In this document: positions 50,700-59,707 of the stretch, piece after piece | Layout: every line of letters begins with the position of its first letter | Position numbering within the stretch: position 1 is the first letter of the stretch | Source of the DNA: Paenibacillus luteus | Lineage (GTDB): Bacteria; Bacillota; Bacilli; Paenibacillales; Paenibacillaceae | DNA: 64,000 nt | Assembly (NCBI RefSeq): GCF_006542765.1 | Contig: NZ_SKCD01000077.1 | Location: 186,001 to 250,000, forward strand | Direction: 5' to 3' | The notes under the pieces: model-generated | Databases searched by the model: none | Seen by the model: the letters and a program-made list of their open reading frames with translations, nothing else | What the model was told of the DNA's origin: nothing | Position numbers and translations under genes: made by a program

Positions 50700-51548
50700 T
50701 TGACGAAAACGTTCAAAGCATTAACGATAGCAGGGTCGGACAGCGGCGGCGGCGCAGGGATTCAAGCAGACTTAAAAACATTTCAGGAACTCGGCGCTTA
50801 TGGCATGTCGGTAATAACGGCAGTGACCGCGCAAAATACGCATGGCGTACATGGCGTCTATTCGATGGAAGCCGCTGCGATTCAAGGACAGCTGGATGCG
50901 ATTGGAGAAGATTTGGAACCGGATGCGCTGAAGACGGGGATGCTCTTTAGTGCGGAAATTATTGAAATTGTCGCTGCCAAAATCAAGCAATACCAATGGC
51001 GGAACCTGATCATTGACCCGGTCATGGTCGCCAAGGGCGGCTCCCCTCTCCTGCAGCAGGAAGCGATTCAATCGCTTGTGAAGCACTTGCTGCCGCTTGC
51101 ACTTGTTACGACTCCAAATATCCCGGAGGCCGAGCTGCTTGCCCGCATGCCGATTCGCAACCTCCAAGACCGCGAAGAAGCGGCAAAGCGGTTGTTTCAA
51201 ATGGGCTCGCGCTATATTGTAATCAAAGGCGGCCACACCAAGGAAAACGAGCAGCTTGTCGACCTAATTTATGATGGACAAACCTTTGAATACTTGGAGA
51301 GCAAACGAATCATCACTCCCCATACCCATGGCACAGGCTGCACCTTCTCCGCGGCAGCAACCGCTGAAATCGCGCAGGGAAAACCCGTTCGCGCAGCGAT
51401 CCAGACAGCCAAAGCCTTCATACAAGCAGCGATTGAAGACCAGCTTGGCATCGGCGGAGGACATGGGCCCACGAATCATTTTGCCTATCAGCACCGACAA
51501 CGGGAAGAGCTCAAAGCCAATCAGAGTGGATACTATTCTCGTAAATAA
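50700..51548 (+). CDS. thiD: Hydroxymethylpyrimidine/phosphomethylpyrimidine kinase
   Basis: 282 residues from a TTG placed 8 nt after GGGGGA; another TTG 15 bp earlier lies within that site. ALTIAGSDSGGGAGIQADLKT is the substrate-binding start (first 20 residues typical of ThiD), DPVMVAKGG and THGTGCTFSAA (anion hole with catalytic cysteine region) follow. It phosphorylates HMP and HMP-P for thiamine synthesis. TPP riboswitch control supports this over a pyridoxal kinase role. Confidence 0.95.
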   Translation: MTKTFKALTIAGSDSGGGAGIQADLKTFQELGAYGMSVITAVTAQNTHGVHGVYSMEAAAIQGQLDAIGEDLEPDALKTGMLFSAEIIEIVAAKIKQYQWRNLIIDPVMVAKGGSPLLQQEAIQSLVKHLLPLALVTTPNIPEAELLARMPIRNLQDREEAAKRLFQMGSRYIVIKGGHTKENEQLVDLIYDGQTFEYLESKRIITPHTHGTGCTFSAAATAEIAQGKPVRAAIQTAKAFIQAAIEDQLGIGGGHGPTNHFAYQHRQREELKANQSGYYSRK

Positions 51549-51551
51549 CAG

Positions 51552-51596
51552 AAAGCTGTCTCAAAAGCAGTTATTTCACCTGCTTTGAGACAGCTT
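51552..51596. terminator. Stem-loop after thiD
   Basis: AAGCTGTCTCAAA plus AGCAG pairs with CTGCT plus TTGAGACAGCTT across TTATTTCAC. The stem is long but T-runs are short; it probably ends thiD and possibly the convergent serine-hydrolase transcript. Confidence 0.65.
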
Positions 51597-51638
51597 CATC
51601 GTATCTTCAGGTCCGTTTGAATGTACAGTAGAACTAGA

Positions 51639-53132
51639 TCAATGCCTGCTCATGCTGATGCTCTTGAATAGCAGAATCAATCTCACCATTCCATACGCAA
51701 GAAGCACGATTGAGGCCATGTATAACAAATGAGTCATACCCGGCATAAACGCAAGCAGCAGCTTCCAAGGCGTATCCATCCACAGCGGCAAAGCGAACAA
51801 AACCGCAAGCGGAATAAGAAGGTGAAAGAGCATGATCGAGATGGCATGCCGTGCGATGAACGGCCGATTCGGGCGATAAATCTTATTCCATGCCGCCGAG
51901 ACATAGATGGAACGGATGATAAACAACACGATGGCTACCGCTGCGGCTCGTATAACCCAATGTACGAGCCCCATCGAAGGCAAATCAGCCGGCGAAGGCT
52001 TCTCTCCCGCCAGGATCTGCCGGATCCCCTCAGTCATGATTTCTGCAGCAGACACAAAAGGATCATTCGCGTTCAGCAGAAGCACGATGCCCGTTTCACC
52101 CTGTATGAACAAATTCGATTGAAAATTTTCAACGCTGCCATGATGATACACGGCCCCGTCCTGCCTCATCCAGCCCATTCCGTACAGGCCACCCTCTTCC
52201 ATTCGAGCGCCTTGCTCGCCATGCATAAGCGCCACACTTTCCCCAGATACCAGTTGTTTGCCCTCATACACCCCATCATTCAACTGGGCTACTAAATAAT
52301 GGCTCATATCCTCTATGCTTGATTGAATATACCCTGATGGAATATTAGCCGGTCTCTCCTTCGGGCTTGTCGCAAATAACCAGCCGAATATAGGTTGGTG
52401 CCCTTCTGATAATCCCAGCTTTACCGATTCAGAATAGGAAGTCGTCGTCTGCCCCATGCTAAGCGGTTCGAAAATCCGTCTTTTCACATATTCCCCATAC
52501 GGTTGACCGGATACCTTCTGAACTAAGGCACCAAGAATGTCATAGTTCATGTTGGAGTATTCAAATTGGCTTCCTGCCGGCCCGCTCAGCTTCGCCTCCT
52601 GCTTCGCAGCCGGATACTGCGCAAGCGTCAGCTCATGCGAAGGCAGATCCTTTCCCGCAAAAGCCGATATGCCGCTGGTTTGGTTCAACAATTGTCGCAC
52701 CGTGATCTCCGAAGACGCCTGCTCATCTGCTACTCTGAAACTCGGCAAATACTGCTGAACGGGCGCGTCCAGCTTAATCTTTCCCGCTTCTACCAGCTGC
52801 ATGACTGCCATCGCCGTAAATGACTTGCTCGTTGATCCGAGTATGAATGGCGTTTGCGGCGTGATGGCCGTTTTCTTGGAATCGGATGTTCCATATCCTT
52901 TTATGTATAATGGCGCATCCTTCTGAACGATGCCTAGCGCAGCACCCGGAATATCAAGCGCCTCCATAGCGGTCTCCATATAGCTATCCAGTTCGGCATA
53001 TGCCGGTTCTCCGACTTCTTGCGCAGCATAAGCTCTCTCCGGCGTTACCCCGTAGCTTGTTAGCGCCGCCGCTATGGTGTAGAGCAATACCGACATACAC
53101 AACGCATTTCGAAAAATAGATTGTCCACTCAT
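51639..53132 (-). CDS. Serine hydrolase of the class C beta-lactamase fold with C-terminal membrane helices
   Basis: 497 residues. N-terminal signal or anchor (about 8-36), then the beta-lactamase/D-aminopeptidase domain (about 45-370) with GSTSKSF (Ser-x-x-Lys), YSNMNYD (Tyr-x-Asn) and YHHGSVENF (His-x-Gly). The last 110 residues contain three hydrophobic helices. The catalytic domain lies outside the cell and may act on D-Ala peptides of peptidoglycan or on small esters; such proteins are often annotated as penicillin-binding or FmtA-like. Resistance is not implied. Confidence 0.87.
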   Translation of the reverse strand: MSGQSIFRNALCMSVLLYTIAAALTSYGVTPERAYAAQEVGEPAYAELDSYMETAMEALDIPGAALGIVQKDAPLYIKGYGTSDSKKTAITPQTPFILGSTSKSFTAMAVMQLVEAGKIKLDAPVQQYLPSFRVADEQASSEITVRQLLNQTSGISAFAGKDLPSHELTLAQYPAAKQEAKLSGPAGSQFEYSNMNYDILGALVQKVSGQPYGEYVKRRIFEPLSMGQTTTSYSESVKLGLSEGHQPIFGWLFATSPKERPANIPSGYIQSSIEDMSHYLVAQLNDGVYEGKQLVSGESVALMHGEQGARMEEGGLYGMGWMRQDGAVYHHGSVENFQSNLFIQGETGIVLLLNANDPFVSAAEIMTEGIRQILAGEKPSPADLPSMGLVHWVIRAAAVAIVLFIIRSIYVSAAWNKIYRPNRPFIARHAISIMLFHLLIPLAVLFALPLWMDTPWKLLLAFMPGMTHLLYMASIVLLAYGMVRLILLFKSISMSRH

Positions 53133-53310
53133 CTGTACACCTACTCTTTATCTTTGATAAAAATAAGTATAGGTGATTTGTTTGCCGTTGAAATGGACTC
53201 CGGGCATGACGGCTTACTGGACTTTAGGCTGGCTTGAACGTAGTCCTCCTAAAGCAGAGTCAGCACATTCGCCTGCAAGCTAACGCGTTGACCCCCTAGA
53301 TTTCTATAAT

Positions 53311-53341
53311 AAAAGGAACATCCGCGAGAGATGTTCCTTTT
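53311..53341 (-). terminator. Terminator of the queCDEF operon
   Basis: AAAAGGAACATC pairs with GATGTTCCTTTT around seven bases, 8 bp past the queF stop; minus-strand tail TTATTATAG. Confidence 0.8.
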
Positions 53342-53349
53342 GCATAAAC

Positions 53350-53868
53350 CTATCGATTATCTACTTTTTCCGGATACAGATCATGATTCATCAAGCGATG
53401 CTCCGCCATTTGCTCGTATTTTGTTCCCGGTTGTCCCCAGTTGCAGTAAGGGTCGATCGAAATTCCGCCACGCGGAGTGAACTTGCCCCATACCTCGATA
53501 TATCGAGGGTTCATCAAGGCAATTAAATCATTCATGATTATGTTCATGCAGTCCTCATGAAAATCGCCGTGATTGCGAAAGCTGAACAAATACAGCTTGA
53601 GCGACTTGCTTTCTACCATTTTTTGATCCGGTATATACGAAATATAGATCGTTGCAAAATCAGGCTGTCCCGTCATCGGGCATAGGCTCGTAAATTCGGG
53701 GCAATTGAATTTGACAAAATAGTCCCGCTTCGGATGCTTGTTATCGAAGGCCTCCAAAATTTCCGGTGAATAGTTGAATAAATATTGTGTCCCCTGATTG
53801 CCGAGCAGCGTTACGCCGCTTAGCTCCTCCTTGCTTCTTCCTTCCATGTCCAGCGCCATCCCTTCCAT
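53350..53868 (-). CDS. queF: NADPH-dependent 7-cyano-7-deazaguanine (preQ0) reductase
   Basis: 172 residues, the short unimodular form. FNCPEFTSLCPMTGQPDFAT includes the catalytic cysteine in the CPMTGQPD motif, and YLFSFRNHGDFHEDCMN the NADPH-binding QueF motif region. It reduces preQ0 to preQ1, the last step before tRNA insertion. It is the last gene of queC-queD-queE-queF; AAGGAA lies just before the ATG, and a second ATG three codons later is possible. Confidence 0.96.
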   Translation of the reverse strand: MEGMALDMEGRSKEELSGVTLLGNQGTQYLFNYSPEILEAFDNKHPKRDYFVKFNCPEFTSLCPMTGQPDFATIYISYIPDQKMVESKSLKLYLFSFRNHGDFHEDCMNIIMNDLIALMNPRYIEVWGKFTPRGGISIDPYCNWGQPGTKYEQMAEHRLMNHDLYPEKVDNR

Positions 53869-53877
53869 TTCCTTCTT

Positions 53878-54609
53878 TTAAACGCCTTTTTTGTTGCCCC
53901 ATACCCATGTATGCAGCTGCGGGAGCACATGCACCCGATTCAGCTCAGGGTTAGGCATCACTCTATCGATCAGCCATTCATAGCGCTCTACCAAATAAGG
54001 CAGCATGCGCTGCGGCTCCGTTTCCTGCAGCTGTCCGTTGCCTGCCTGCACGTAGAAAGGAACCTTCGGATACCGCAAATGGACATAAGTTGCATATTCA
54101 AGATCCTCGTCGTCAAAAACGACCGTCTTTAGGCAAAAGCTCACAGCCCGTTTTTCCAACTTGGCTACAATATCATCGAGTACCGCCCAATCCGTCTTCA
54201 TGCCAGAGCTCGGCGGCTTGGGCGAGAGGGTCAGGTCGTCAATGAGCCAAAACCAATCCTGCCAGCGGCTGCCTTGCGTCTCCAGAGCAACGCTGATATC
54301 CCGCTCATGAAGCTCCTCGATCAAGGTTCCAAGCTGAGGCAGCAATGCCGGATTCCCGCCGGAAATCGTAACATGGTCAAAGGTATTTCCGCCGATCTGC
54401 ATGAGCTGCTCCATAACCTCATAAGCCGTCAGCATGCGAATGTCGCCTTTGGCGCTGCCGTCCCACGTAAATGCCGAGTCGCACCAGGAGCAGCTGTAAT
54501 CACAGCCCGCCGTACGGACAAACATCGTTTTCCGGCCAATGACCATGCCTTCCCCTTGAACGGTTGGCCCGAACACTTCCAATACCGGAATCCGTTTAAT
54601 GGCCTGCAT
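53878..54609 (-). CDS. queE: 7-carboxy-7-deazaguanine synthase
   Basis: 243 residues. EVFGPTVQGEGMVIGRKTMF is the conserved start and CDYSCSWC the radical-SAM CxxxCxxC cluster motif. VTISGGNPALLP and PKPPSSGM are also typical. It converts 6-carboxy-tetrahydropterin to CDG, with SAM and Mg2+. It starts 1 bp after queD ends. Confidence 0.95.
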   Translation of the reverse strand: MQAIKRIPVLEVFGPTVQGEGMVIGRKTMFVRTAGCDYSCSWCDSAFTWDGSAKGDIRMLTAYEVMEQLMQIGGNTFDHVTISGGNPALLPQLGTLIEELHERDISVALETQGSRWQDWFWLIDDLTLSPKPPSSGMKTDWAVLDDIVAKLEKRAVSFCLKTVVFDDEDLEYATYVHLRYPKVPFYVQAGNGQLQETEPQRMLPYLVERYEWLIDRVMPNPELNRVHVLPQLHTWVWGNKKGV

Positions 54610-54610
54610 C

Positions 54611-55051
54611 TTACCCCGCCTTTCTGCGCGGACGATAGATACAATAGCTCGTAGGCGTCTCCCGCAAATACACTTGTATGCACTGCGGGCGGTTTGGCAT
54701 GCCGTTCAAATGGGCTTGAACGAGCTCATGAATCGTACGCGCCACAACCTCCGTCGTCGGAAAACGTTCCGGATCATCATCACGGAAGCTCCCTTTGTCG
54801 TCATTTAGAAGCGTATGGTCAAAGCGATCATGAATTAACTTTTTTATAATCGCAAAATTAACAAGAAACCCCGCCGTATCCAGCTCATCTCCAGCCACCG
54901 TTACGTTCGCATAATAGGTGTGCCCATGAAGCTGGCGGCATTTGCCGGCTTCCTCTGCAGGTATAAAGTGCGCCGCCGCAAAGTGAAAATCCTTGTTCAG
55001 CTCATAACAATAATTATGGATGGGCGCAGGATATACCTGCTGAAGCATCAT
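54611..55051 (-). CDS. queD: 6-carboxy-5,6,7,8-tetrahydropterin synthase
   Basis: 146 residues. FHFAAAHFIP and CRQLHGHTYYANVTV give the zinc histidines and the catalytic cysteine; DHTLLND and PTTEVVARTI complete the pattern. It makes 6-carboxy-tetrahydropterin from dihydroneopterin triphosphate. Its ATG overlaps the queC stop (ATGA). Confidence 0.95.
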   Translation of the reverse strand: MMLQQVYPAPIHNYCYELNKDFHFAAAHFIPAEEAGKCRQLHGHTYYANVTVAGDELDTAGFLVNFAIIKKLIHDRFDHTLLNDDKGSFRDDDPERFPTTEVVARTIHELVQAHLNGMPNRPQCIQVYLRETPTSYCIYRPRRKAG

Positions 55052-55713
55052 CGCTTCAACTCCAATATACGTTTGGCCAAATAATCATCCAGCCCCTTCT
55101 TTCGAAGCTGGCATGCCGGGCAATGCCCGCAGCCATCCGAGATGATGCCGTTATAACAGGTTAACGTTTTCTCACGCACGAATTCGAATGCGTCCAGCGT
55201 TTCTGCGAGTTCCCATGTCTCTGCTTTGTTCAGCCACATGAGCGGAGTTTCGATGACAAACGGGTAATCCATTGATAAATTCAAGGTTACGTTAAGTGAT
55301 TTAACAAAAATATCTCGGCAATCTGGATAACCGCTAAAATCCGTCTCGCACACGCCCGTCACGATATGCATCGCGCCAAGCTGCTTGGCGAGTATAGCCG
55401 CAAAGGTGAGAAATAATAGATTGCGTCCGTCCACAAAGGTCGTCGGAAGCTCGCCTTCTTTTTGCTCAATGGCGATATCATCCCTCGTAAGCGCGTTAGG
55501 CGCCAGTTGGTTGAGAAGCGACATATCGAGCACATGATGCTTGATGCCAAGCTCCTTGGCAATATCGGCCGCGCAATCCAGCTCCAGCTTATGCCGTTGT
55601 CCATAGTTGAACGTGATGGCCTCTACCTCCGAGAAACGCTCCATTGCCCAAAATAGGCAAGTAGTGCTGTCCTGGCCGCCGCTGAACACGACAACCGCCT
55701 TTTCTTTTTTCAT
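55048..55713 (-). CDS. queC: 7-cyano-7-deazaguanine (preQ0) synthase
   Basis: 221 residues. VVVFSGGQDSTTCLFWA is the PP-loop that binds ATP, and CGHCPACQLRKKGLDDY holds the zinc cysteines. It converts CDG to preQ0 with ammonia and ATP. It is the first gene of the operon, placed under a preQ1-I riboswitch and its terminator. Confidence 0.96.
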   Translation of the reverse strand: MKKEKAVVVFSGGQDSTTCLFWAMERFSEVEAITFNYGQRHKLELDCAADIAKELGIKHHVLDMSLLNQLAPNALTRDDIAIEQKEGELPTTFVDGRNLLFLTFAAILAKQLGAMHIVTGVCETDFSGYPDCRDIFVKSLNVTLNLSMDYPFVIETPLMWLNKAETWELAETLDAFEFVREKTLTCYNGIISDGCGHCPACQLRKKGLDDYLAKRILELKR

Positions 55714-55775
55714 GCTGCATCTCCCTCTCTGGTTTGAGAAGACAGAGATCGCCTGACATCCTTCTGTATGTAGCT

Positions 55776-55823
55776 AAAAAACCAAAGAAACGGCGCGAAG
55801 CAGTAAAACGCCCGCTTCGCGCC
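55776..55823 (-). terminator. preQ1 riboswitch terminator
   Basis: Minus strand: GGCGCGAAGC pairs with GCTTCGCGCC, followed by GTTTCTTTGGTTTTTT. It lies between the preQ1 aptamer and queC. A second possible stem (AAAACGA/TCGTTTT, about 55831-55865) lies between aptamer and terminator and could be part of the switching platform. Confidence 0.85.
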
Positions 55824-55863
55824 GAACGCAAAAACGACGCTGTCACCTGACGGGACAATCGTT

Positions 55864-55905
55864 TTGCATAGTTTTTTATAGAGGGAGTTCGCGAACCTCT
55901 CCCGG
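55864..55905 (-). ncRNA. preQ1-I riboswitch aptamer
   Basis: The minus strand reads AGAGGTTCGCGAACTCCCTC then TATAAAAAACTA, a near-exact match to the class I preQ1 aptamer core (AGAGGTTC-N-CTCCCTC-TATAAAAAACTA pseudoknot). It binds preQ1 and should switch off queCDEF by the downstream terminator. Confidence 0.95.
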
Positions 55906-55966
55906 CTGCCCGTTCCGCCTTACGGCAGGGCTCCGGAATTTCTTCTTTAGTTGTTTATTCTCCTGT

Positions 55967-55995
55967 ACTATAGCATAGCTCCGGCTGAATGGGAA
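55967..55995 (-). promoter_or_regulatory. Promoter of preQ1 riboswitch-queCDEF
   Basis: Minus strand TTCCCA (55995-55990), 17 bp, TATAGT (55972-55967) with an upstream TG (extended -10). The leader of about 55 nt before the aptamer contains another small hairpin (CTGCCGT with ACGGGCAG). Confidence 0.55.
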
Positions 55996-56048
55996 CAGAC
56001 AGAATTTGACGGCTAGAGTGCCTATCGAACGTATTCTTCAGCGAGAAC

Positions 56049-56570
56049 TTAGGTTGTAAGCTCTCCCAGTTTCTTCAGCGTCTGGAGCATATGCTTGACC
56101 AAATCTGGAATGTCATCCATTTGCTCCTCGCTTATTTTGCGGTTGAAGTTCAGCTCTATGACATTAGAGAAGATCAGCTCGTCTGCGCCAAACAGATAAC
56201 TGATCGTTTGCGTCGGTGCGAGCTCCGGCTCCCATATCCGCTTCATTATTTGCTCCACCTCTCGGCACTGCTCGTCAATATTCCGAACCTGCATATGGAA
56301 CCGGAGCCGGAGAGCGCAAGCAGGCGTTTCTCCCTTTAGCTCCAATATTTCTGCTGCCAGCTCCTTAAGGGATGCCGTCAACTGAATCTCAGCGGAAACC
56401 TCAGGGCGTTCCGTCAGCTTGAACTGCAGCGCAAACTCGCGTGACATGACGGCCATATCCAAGCGGTCAATCCGGTTCGTTATATCAATCTTTCGATCCA
56501 GCGTGTCCAGATCGTAAAGACGATTTTCAAAAGCTACCTTTAAATTTTCAAAAACGGTGGGATCAAACAT
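56049..56570 (-). CDS. Conserved hypothetical soluble protein
   Basis: 173 residues, charged, alpha/beta. MFDPTVFENLKVAFENRLYD and RIDRLDMAVMSREFALQFKL are typical of a family seen in Bacillales that I cannot name. No signal, membrane segment or catalytic motif is visible. The ATG follows AGAGGAACC. Alone on its strand between queC and the carbohydrate cluster. Confidence 0.72.
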   Translation of the reverse strand: MFDPTVFENLKVAFENRLYDLDTLDRKIDITNRIDRLDMAVMSREFALQFKLTERPEVSAEIQLTASLKELAAEILELKGETPACALRLRFHMQVRNIDEQCREVEQIMKRIWEPELAPTQTISYLFGADELIFSNVIELNFNRKISEEQMDDIPDLVKHMLQTLKKLGELTT

Positions 56571-56772
56571 GATTGGTTCCTCTCTTTTACTGCCTGGTTA
56601 TGTTAGCTATTGTAGTCCATATGGACGATAGAATCGAGAGTTCTTTTGCAAAAGGGGTGGACGCCCCTACAAATGCAGCTGCTTATCGTCACCCTTGGCT
56701 ACATATGCACGCATTTGGCAGGCATCCTATCACATAGCGGTAAAAAATATTTACAAAGGAAAAAAAGGCTGA

Positions 56773-56802
56773 AAAGGCCAGCCCTGCTTTCAGGCTGGCC
56801 TT
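56773..56802 (-). terminator. Terminator of the carbohydrate-esterase gene
   Basis: Minus strand: AAGGCCAGCC pairs with GGCTGGCCTT, then TTCAGCCTTTTTTT. The gap 56571-56853 otherwise holds nothing supported. Confidence 0.8.
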
Positions 56803-56853
56803 CCTCTCTCGAGCGCGTCATATTCTTCCATATCCAACTGATGCTAGCATTTA

Positions 56854-57960
56854 TTATGCTTTCAAGTAAAGAGATAGCGGAGATAACCCTAGCTCGCGCA
56901 CACCATCCGCTACTAAACCTGCGATAACGATGCCGCCATGCTCTTGAAAATGGGTATCGTCCTTAGCACCTTCAGGAAAATGAATAAACTCGCCGGGATA
57001 CGCCCACATAAACAAAGCCTTCGAGGGCTCGTCGCCCAGCTCCTCATAAAGCGTCTTGCTCTTCGCAGCCAAGTCAATGAGGGGCACATCCAGCTCTGAT
57101 GCCAGTTCCTTCATTCCTAGCAGGTAATCGCCATGCGTATCGATGATCCGGCCATGCTCGTCAAATTTGCGCCGATGCATTGGCGTAATAAGCACCGGCC
57201 TTGCCCCGCGTGCGCGGGCTTCCTCTACATAGACAGCCAGCATTTCCTTGTAGCTGCCGAAGGGCTCCGTCGCTCGTTCCGCGTCCGGCTTCTCATCATT
57301 GTGTCCGAACTGGATCCACAAATAATCGCCTGACTTGATTTGCTCCAGAATGGCAGCTAGCCTGCCCTCGTCGATGAAGCTCTTCGAGCTTCTGCCCGAC
57401 ATGGCGTGGTTGTCGATCGCCACATCGGTTTTAAAATAGAGCGGCAGCATTTGTCCCCATCCGGCATAGGGGAACGTGTCCTGATCCGTTACGGTGGAAT
57501 CGCCCGCCAGATAAATCGTCGTCGCCTGCTTCGCCTCATCGATGCAAAGTGCGTTTATGCGTGGCGCAATGCCCGAGAAGGCAAGCCGCAGTCGTCCGTC
57601 TGTCACCTTGACCGTGAAGCTGTGCACTGCATATTGTCCTGCGGAAGTCATTGCCTTATGAAGTACGATCCGACCTACACCATACTTTAATGAAGTGCAG
57701 GTCGGTGCAATTGCATCTCCAATCGTTGCGGTTATTGTGTATAAGCCATTCGGCAGATCAACCGCAAACACCGCTTCTAGAGGAATGCAGAATGCGCTGC
57801 GCAGGCGATCCGACTCGTCTCGGTTGCGGGAGCTGGCGCGCTCAGCAGACTCGAATCCGTATCCCAGCACCTCGCTGTACAGCGTCGTGGGGAGCACTTG
57901 GATATATGAGGAAGCCGGCGCGCTGCCGATTCCAAAATCGAATTTAAATGAAGTAGCCAT
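56854..57960 (-). CDS. SGNH-hydrolase, rhamnogalacturonan acetylesterase-like
   Basis: 368 residues, no signal peptide. An N-terminal beta-rich domain (1-145: FKFDFGIGSAPASSYIQVLP), then the SGNH esterase domain: YLAGDSTV (block I Ser), AMSGRSSKSF (block II), QFGHNDEK (block III Asn) and DDTHFQEHG (catalytic Asp/His). The layout is that of YesT/RhgT/YxiM-type enzymes that remove acetyl groups from pectin fragments. Lack of a signal implies work on imported oligosaccharides. It lies 121 bp downstream of the isomerase-like gene. Confidence 0.9.
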   Translation of the reverse strand: MATSFKFDFGIGSAPASSYIQVLPTTLYSEVLGYGFESAERASSRNRDESDRLRSAFCIPLEAVFAVDLPNGLYTITATIGDAIAPTCTSLKYGVGRIVLHKAMTSAGQYAVHSFTVKVTDGRLRLAFSGIAPRINALCIDEAKQATTIYLAGDSTVTDQDTFPYAGWGQMLPLYFKTDVAIDNHAMSGRSSKSFIDEGRLAAILEQIKSGDYLWIQFGHNDEKPDAERATEPFGSYKEMLAVYVEEARARGARPVLITPMHRRKFDEHGRIIDTHGDYLLGMKELASELDVPLIDLAAKSKTLYEELGDEPSKALFMWAYPGEFIHFPEGAKDDTHFQEHGGIVIAGLVADGVRELGLSPLSLYLKA

Positions 57961-58081
57961 ACCAGCACCATCCTACACCATGATTGTCATAGGAATAGCA
58001 TATCAAATCACGTCGCGTTAAGAAATCAATAATTCGATTACTTTGTTTAAAAATCAGACCAGTTGCAGCTTTCTTCACCCG

Positions 58082-59584
58082 TTAGAGCGTGACGTGCTTC
58101 ACCTGCAGCAGTTCGCCAACCTTTTCGAACAGCGCGGCGTTATGGCCGATTGACATCGCGCAATGATGGGTAGGCGCCTCTGCGAACCATGCGGTCATAT
58201 AATCATCAGGGTGACTGCGGAATTTTACAGGCGTTTGCGTATTGCCAATTCGCATGATCGGTCCGTTTGTAGATTCCCCTTCGCTGGAAATCAGCTTCAG
58301 CCGGCCATCTCCGGTTTGTGTTATATTAAGCGTCGTGACTGCTCCTGTGCGAACCTTGGCTTCAACGGATACGCCTGTTCCTTGCTTGCCGTGGTAGAGC
58401 CCCATTCCGCGCAAAATCGGCTGTCCTTCCGATATCGCTATGTGGAAAGGCCCGTCATGTCCGAGCAATATCGTCTCGTCTACATAATCGACCACGACAA
58501 TTTCGGAGAAGCTGCCGCCCGTACCGAGAATATCGCATATTTTCATCGCAATTGCTGTTTTCAAATCACCTTCGCCCGAGCAAGGGATGCCGCGTGAGGT
58601 GAGCAGCGAATGCCCTACAATAAAGCCTGCCTGCAGCTTCTCGTATTGTCCCCCCGGCGCCCCGTGATAATAATACGTCAGCGCGTCCAGATCATACTCC
58701 CTTACGAGCTTTTCTTGCGCCGCTGCCACCTTGCAGGACCATTCTAGCTGCTCATCTGTTGGCCTACGGGCAATTGGATCGGAAGGCGAATCCCCACTGA
58801 TCTGGAACATCCGATTCACTTCCTCCAGCTTGGCCTTCACCTCCTGCTCAGTCACATCCCGCAGCAAACGGTCCAGATCGCACATCTCCAGCACCTCAAT
58901 ATGAACGCCCGTTTGTGCCTGAATCATCGTAAAGTCGCTGTACATGTCGAGCATGCCGCTGTAAGTGTTGCCAAGAAAGCCGAAGCGGCTGTGCTGGAGC
59001 GTACGTGGAACACCTGCCGCTCTTACCCACTGTTCAATCTCACGCCAGGCGCGAAGCGCTTCCTTGCGCTCATTGGTCTTCTCATTCGTCAGTGAAATCT
59101 CAGGCGTATAATCAAGACCAAGCAGGCCATTCACAACTCGGAACGAGATCCCCGCCCGGTTGAACGAGTTAGCAAATTCTGGAACCGGACAAGCCCCGCA
59201 ATGTGCCAGCCATTCCCCTGTTGTCGTTTGCTCATAGTTGATCCGTTCGGTCGGCTGCAGGTTGAGGAACACCACTGGCGCCTTGTTGATTTGATGAACG
59301 GGCAGTACCGTAGAGCTTGTGGAATAGGTTGCCGTGTGGCAAAATACGAGATCGACATTTTGCTCATTCAGCCATTCTCCTGCCTTGCGCCCTTCACCCT
59401 CCGTATCGACTAGCCCGTAGTTAAATACGTCTCCCCACTGCGACATGCGGTTTTCAATGAATTGCCCGTATGCCATCAGACGTTCACGAAGTCCAGGAAA
59501 TTGATCCCAGTATGCGCGTAGACCTACCGAATAAAGACCGATTCGTGGTCGCTTGCTTGGTTTAATCGCTTGTAATCCAGCCAT
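58082..59584 (-). CDS. L-arabinose/L-fucose isomerase-like protein
   Basis: 500 residues from the ATG 5 nt after GAGGTGG (a GTG 9 bp upstream is possible). RIGLYSVGLRAYWDQFPGL, DLVFCHTATYSTSSTVLP and IPCSGEGDLKTAIAMKI are conserved in the AraA/FucI fold. The sequence is divergent from true AraA in the region of the metal ligands, so it may act on another pentose or deoxyhexose from pectin. It is divergent from an AraC-type regulator and shares orientation with the esterase gene. Confidence 0.82.
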   Translation of the reverse strand: MAGLQAIKPSKRPRIGLYSVGLRAYWDQFPGLRERLMAYGQFIENRMSQWGDVFNYGLVDTEGEGRKAGEWLNEQNVDLVFCHTATYSTSSTVLPVHQINKAPVVFLNLQPTERINYEQTTTGEWLAHCGACPVPEFANSFNRAGISFRVVNGLLGLDYTPEISLTNEKTNERKEALRAWREIEQWVRAAGVPRTLQHSRFGFLGNTYSGMLDMYSDFTMIQAQTGVHIEVLEMCDLDRLLRDVTEQEVKAKLEEVNRMFQISGDSPSDPIARRPTDEQLEWSCKVAAAQEKLVREYDLDALTYYYHGAPGGQYEKLQAGFIVGHSLLTSRGIPCSGEGDLKTAIAMKICDILGTGGSFSEIVVVDYVDETILLGHDGPFHIAISEGQPILRGMGLYHGKQGTGVSVEAKVRTGAVTTLNITQTGDGRLKLISSEGESTNGPIMRIGNTQTPVKFRSHPDDYMTAWFAEAPTHHCAMSIGHNAALFEKVGELLQVKHVTL

Positions 59585-59605
59585 CTTTACCACCTCATCA
59601 AAGTA

Positions 59606-59629
59606 TGAAATAATATATTTATGATTTCA
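59606..59629. promoter_or_regulatory. Inverted repeat in the isomerase-AraC intergenic region
   Basis: TGAAAT and ATTTCA flank 12 AT-rich bases. It lies about 22-45 bp before the isomerase-like ATG, possibly an AraC binding site or part of the -10 region. Confidence 0.3.
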
Positions 59630-59630
59630 T

Positions 59631-59644
59631 TGTAATGGCTTTCA
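59631..59644 (-). promoter_or_regulatory. cre-like catabolite-repression site
   Basis: TGAAAGCCATTACA on the minus strand matches the CcpA consensus TGWAANCGNTNWCA at every position but the central G. It lies 47-60 bp before the isomerase-like ATG, a usual place for CcpA repression of sugar genes. Confidence 0.45.
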
Positions 59645-59707
59645 TTCCAAAGAACATCCAATAATCTTGGTCAAAAATAACACAATCTTGCGAGGTGTTT
59701 GCCTTCT

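Noticed and set aside
51639..53132. Beta-lactamase conferring antibiotic resistance
   Set aside because: The fold and motifs are of the wide serine-hydrolase group, and the membrane tail is not typical of resistance enzymes; resistance cannot be inferred.
56646..56927. 93-codon plus-strand frame before the esterase gene end
   Set aside because: It runs through a clear terminator hairpin for the opposite strand and has no ribosome site.
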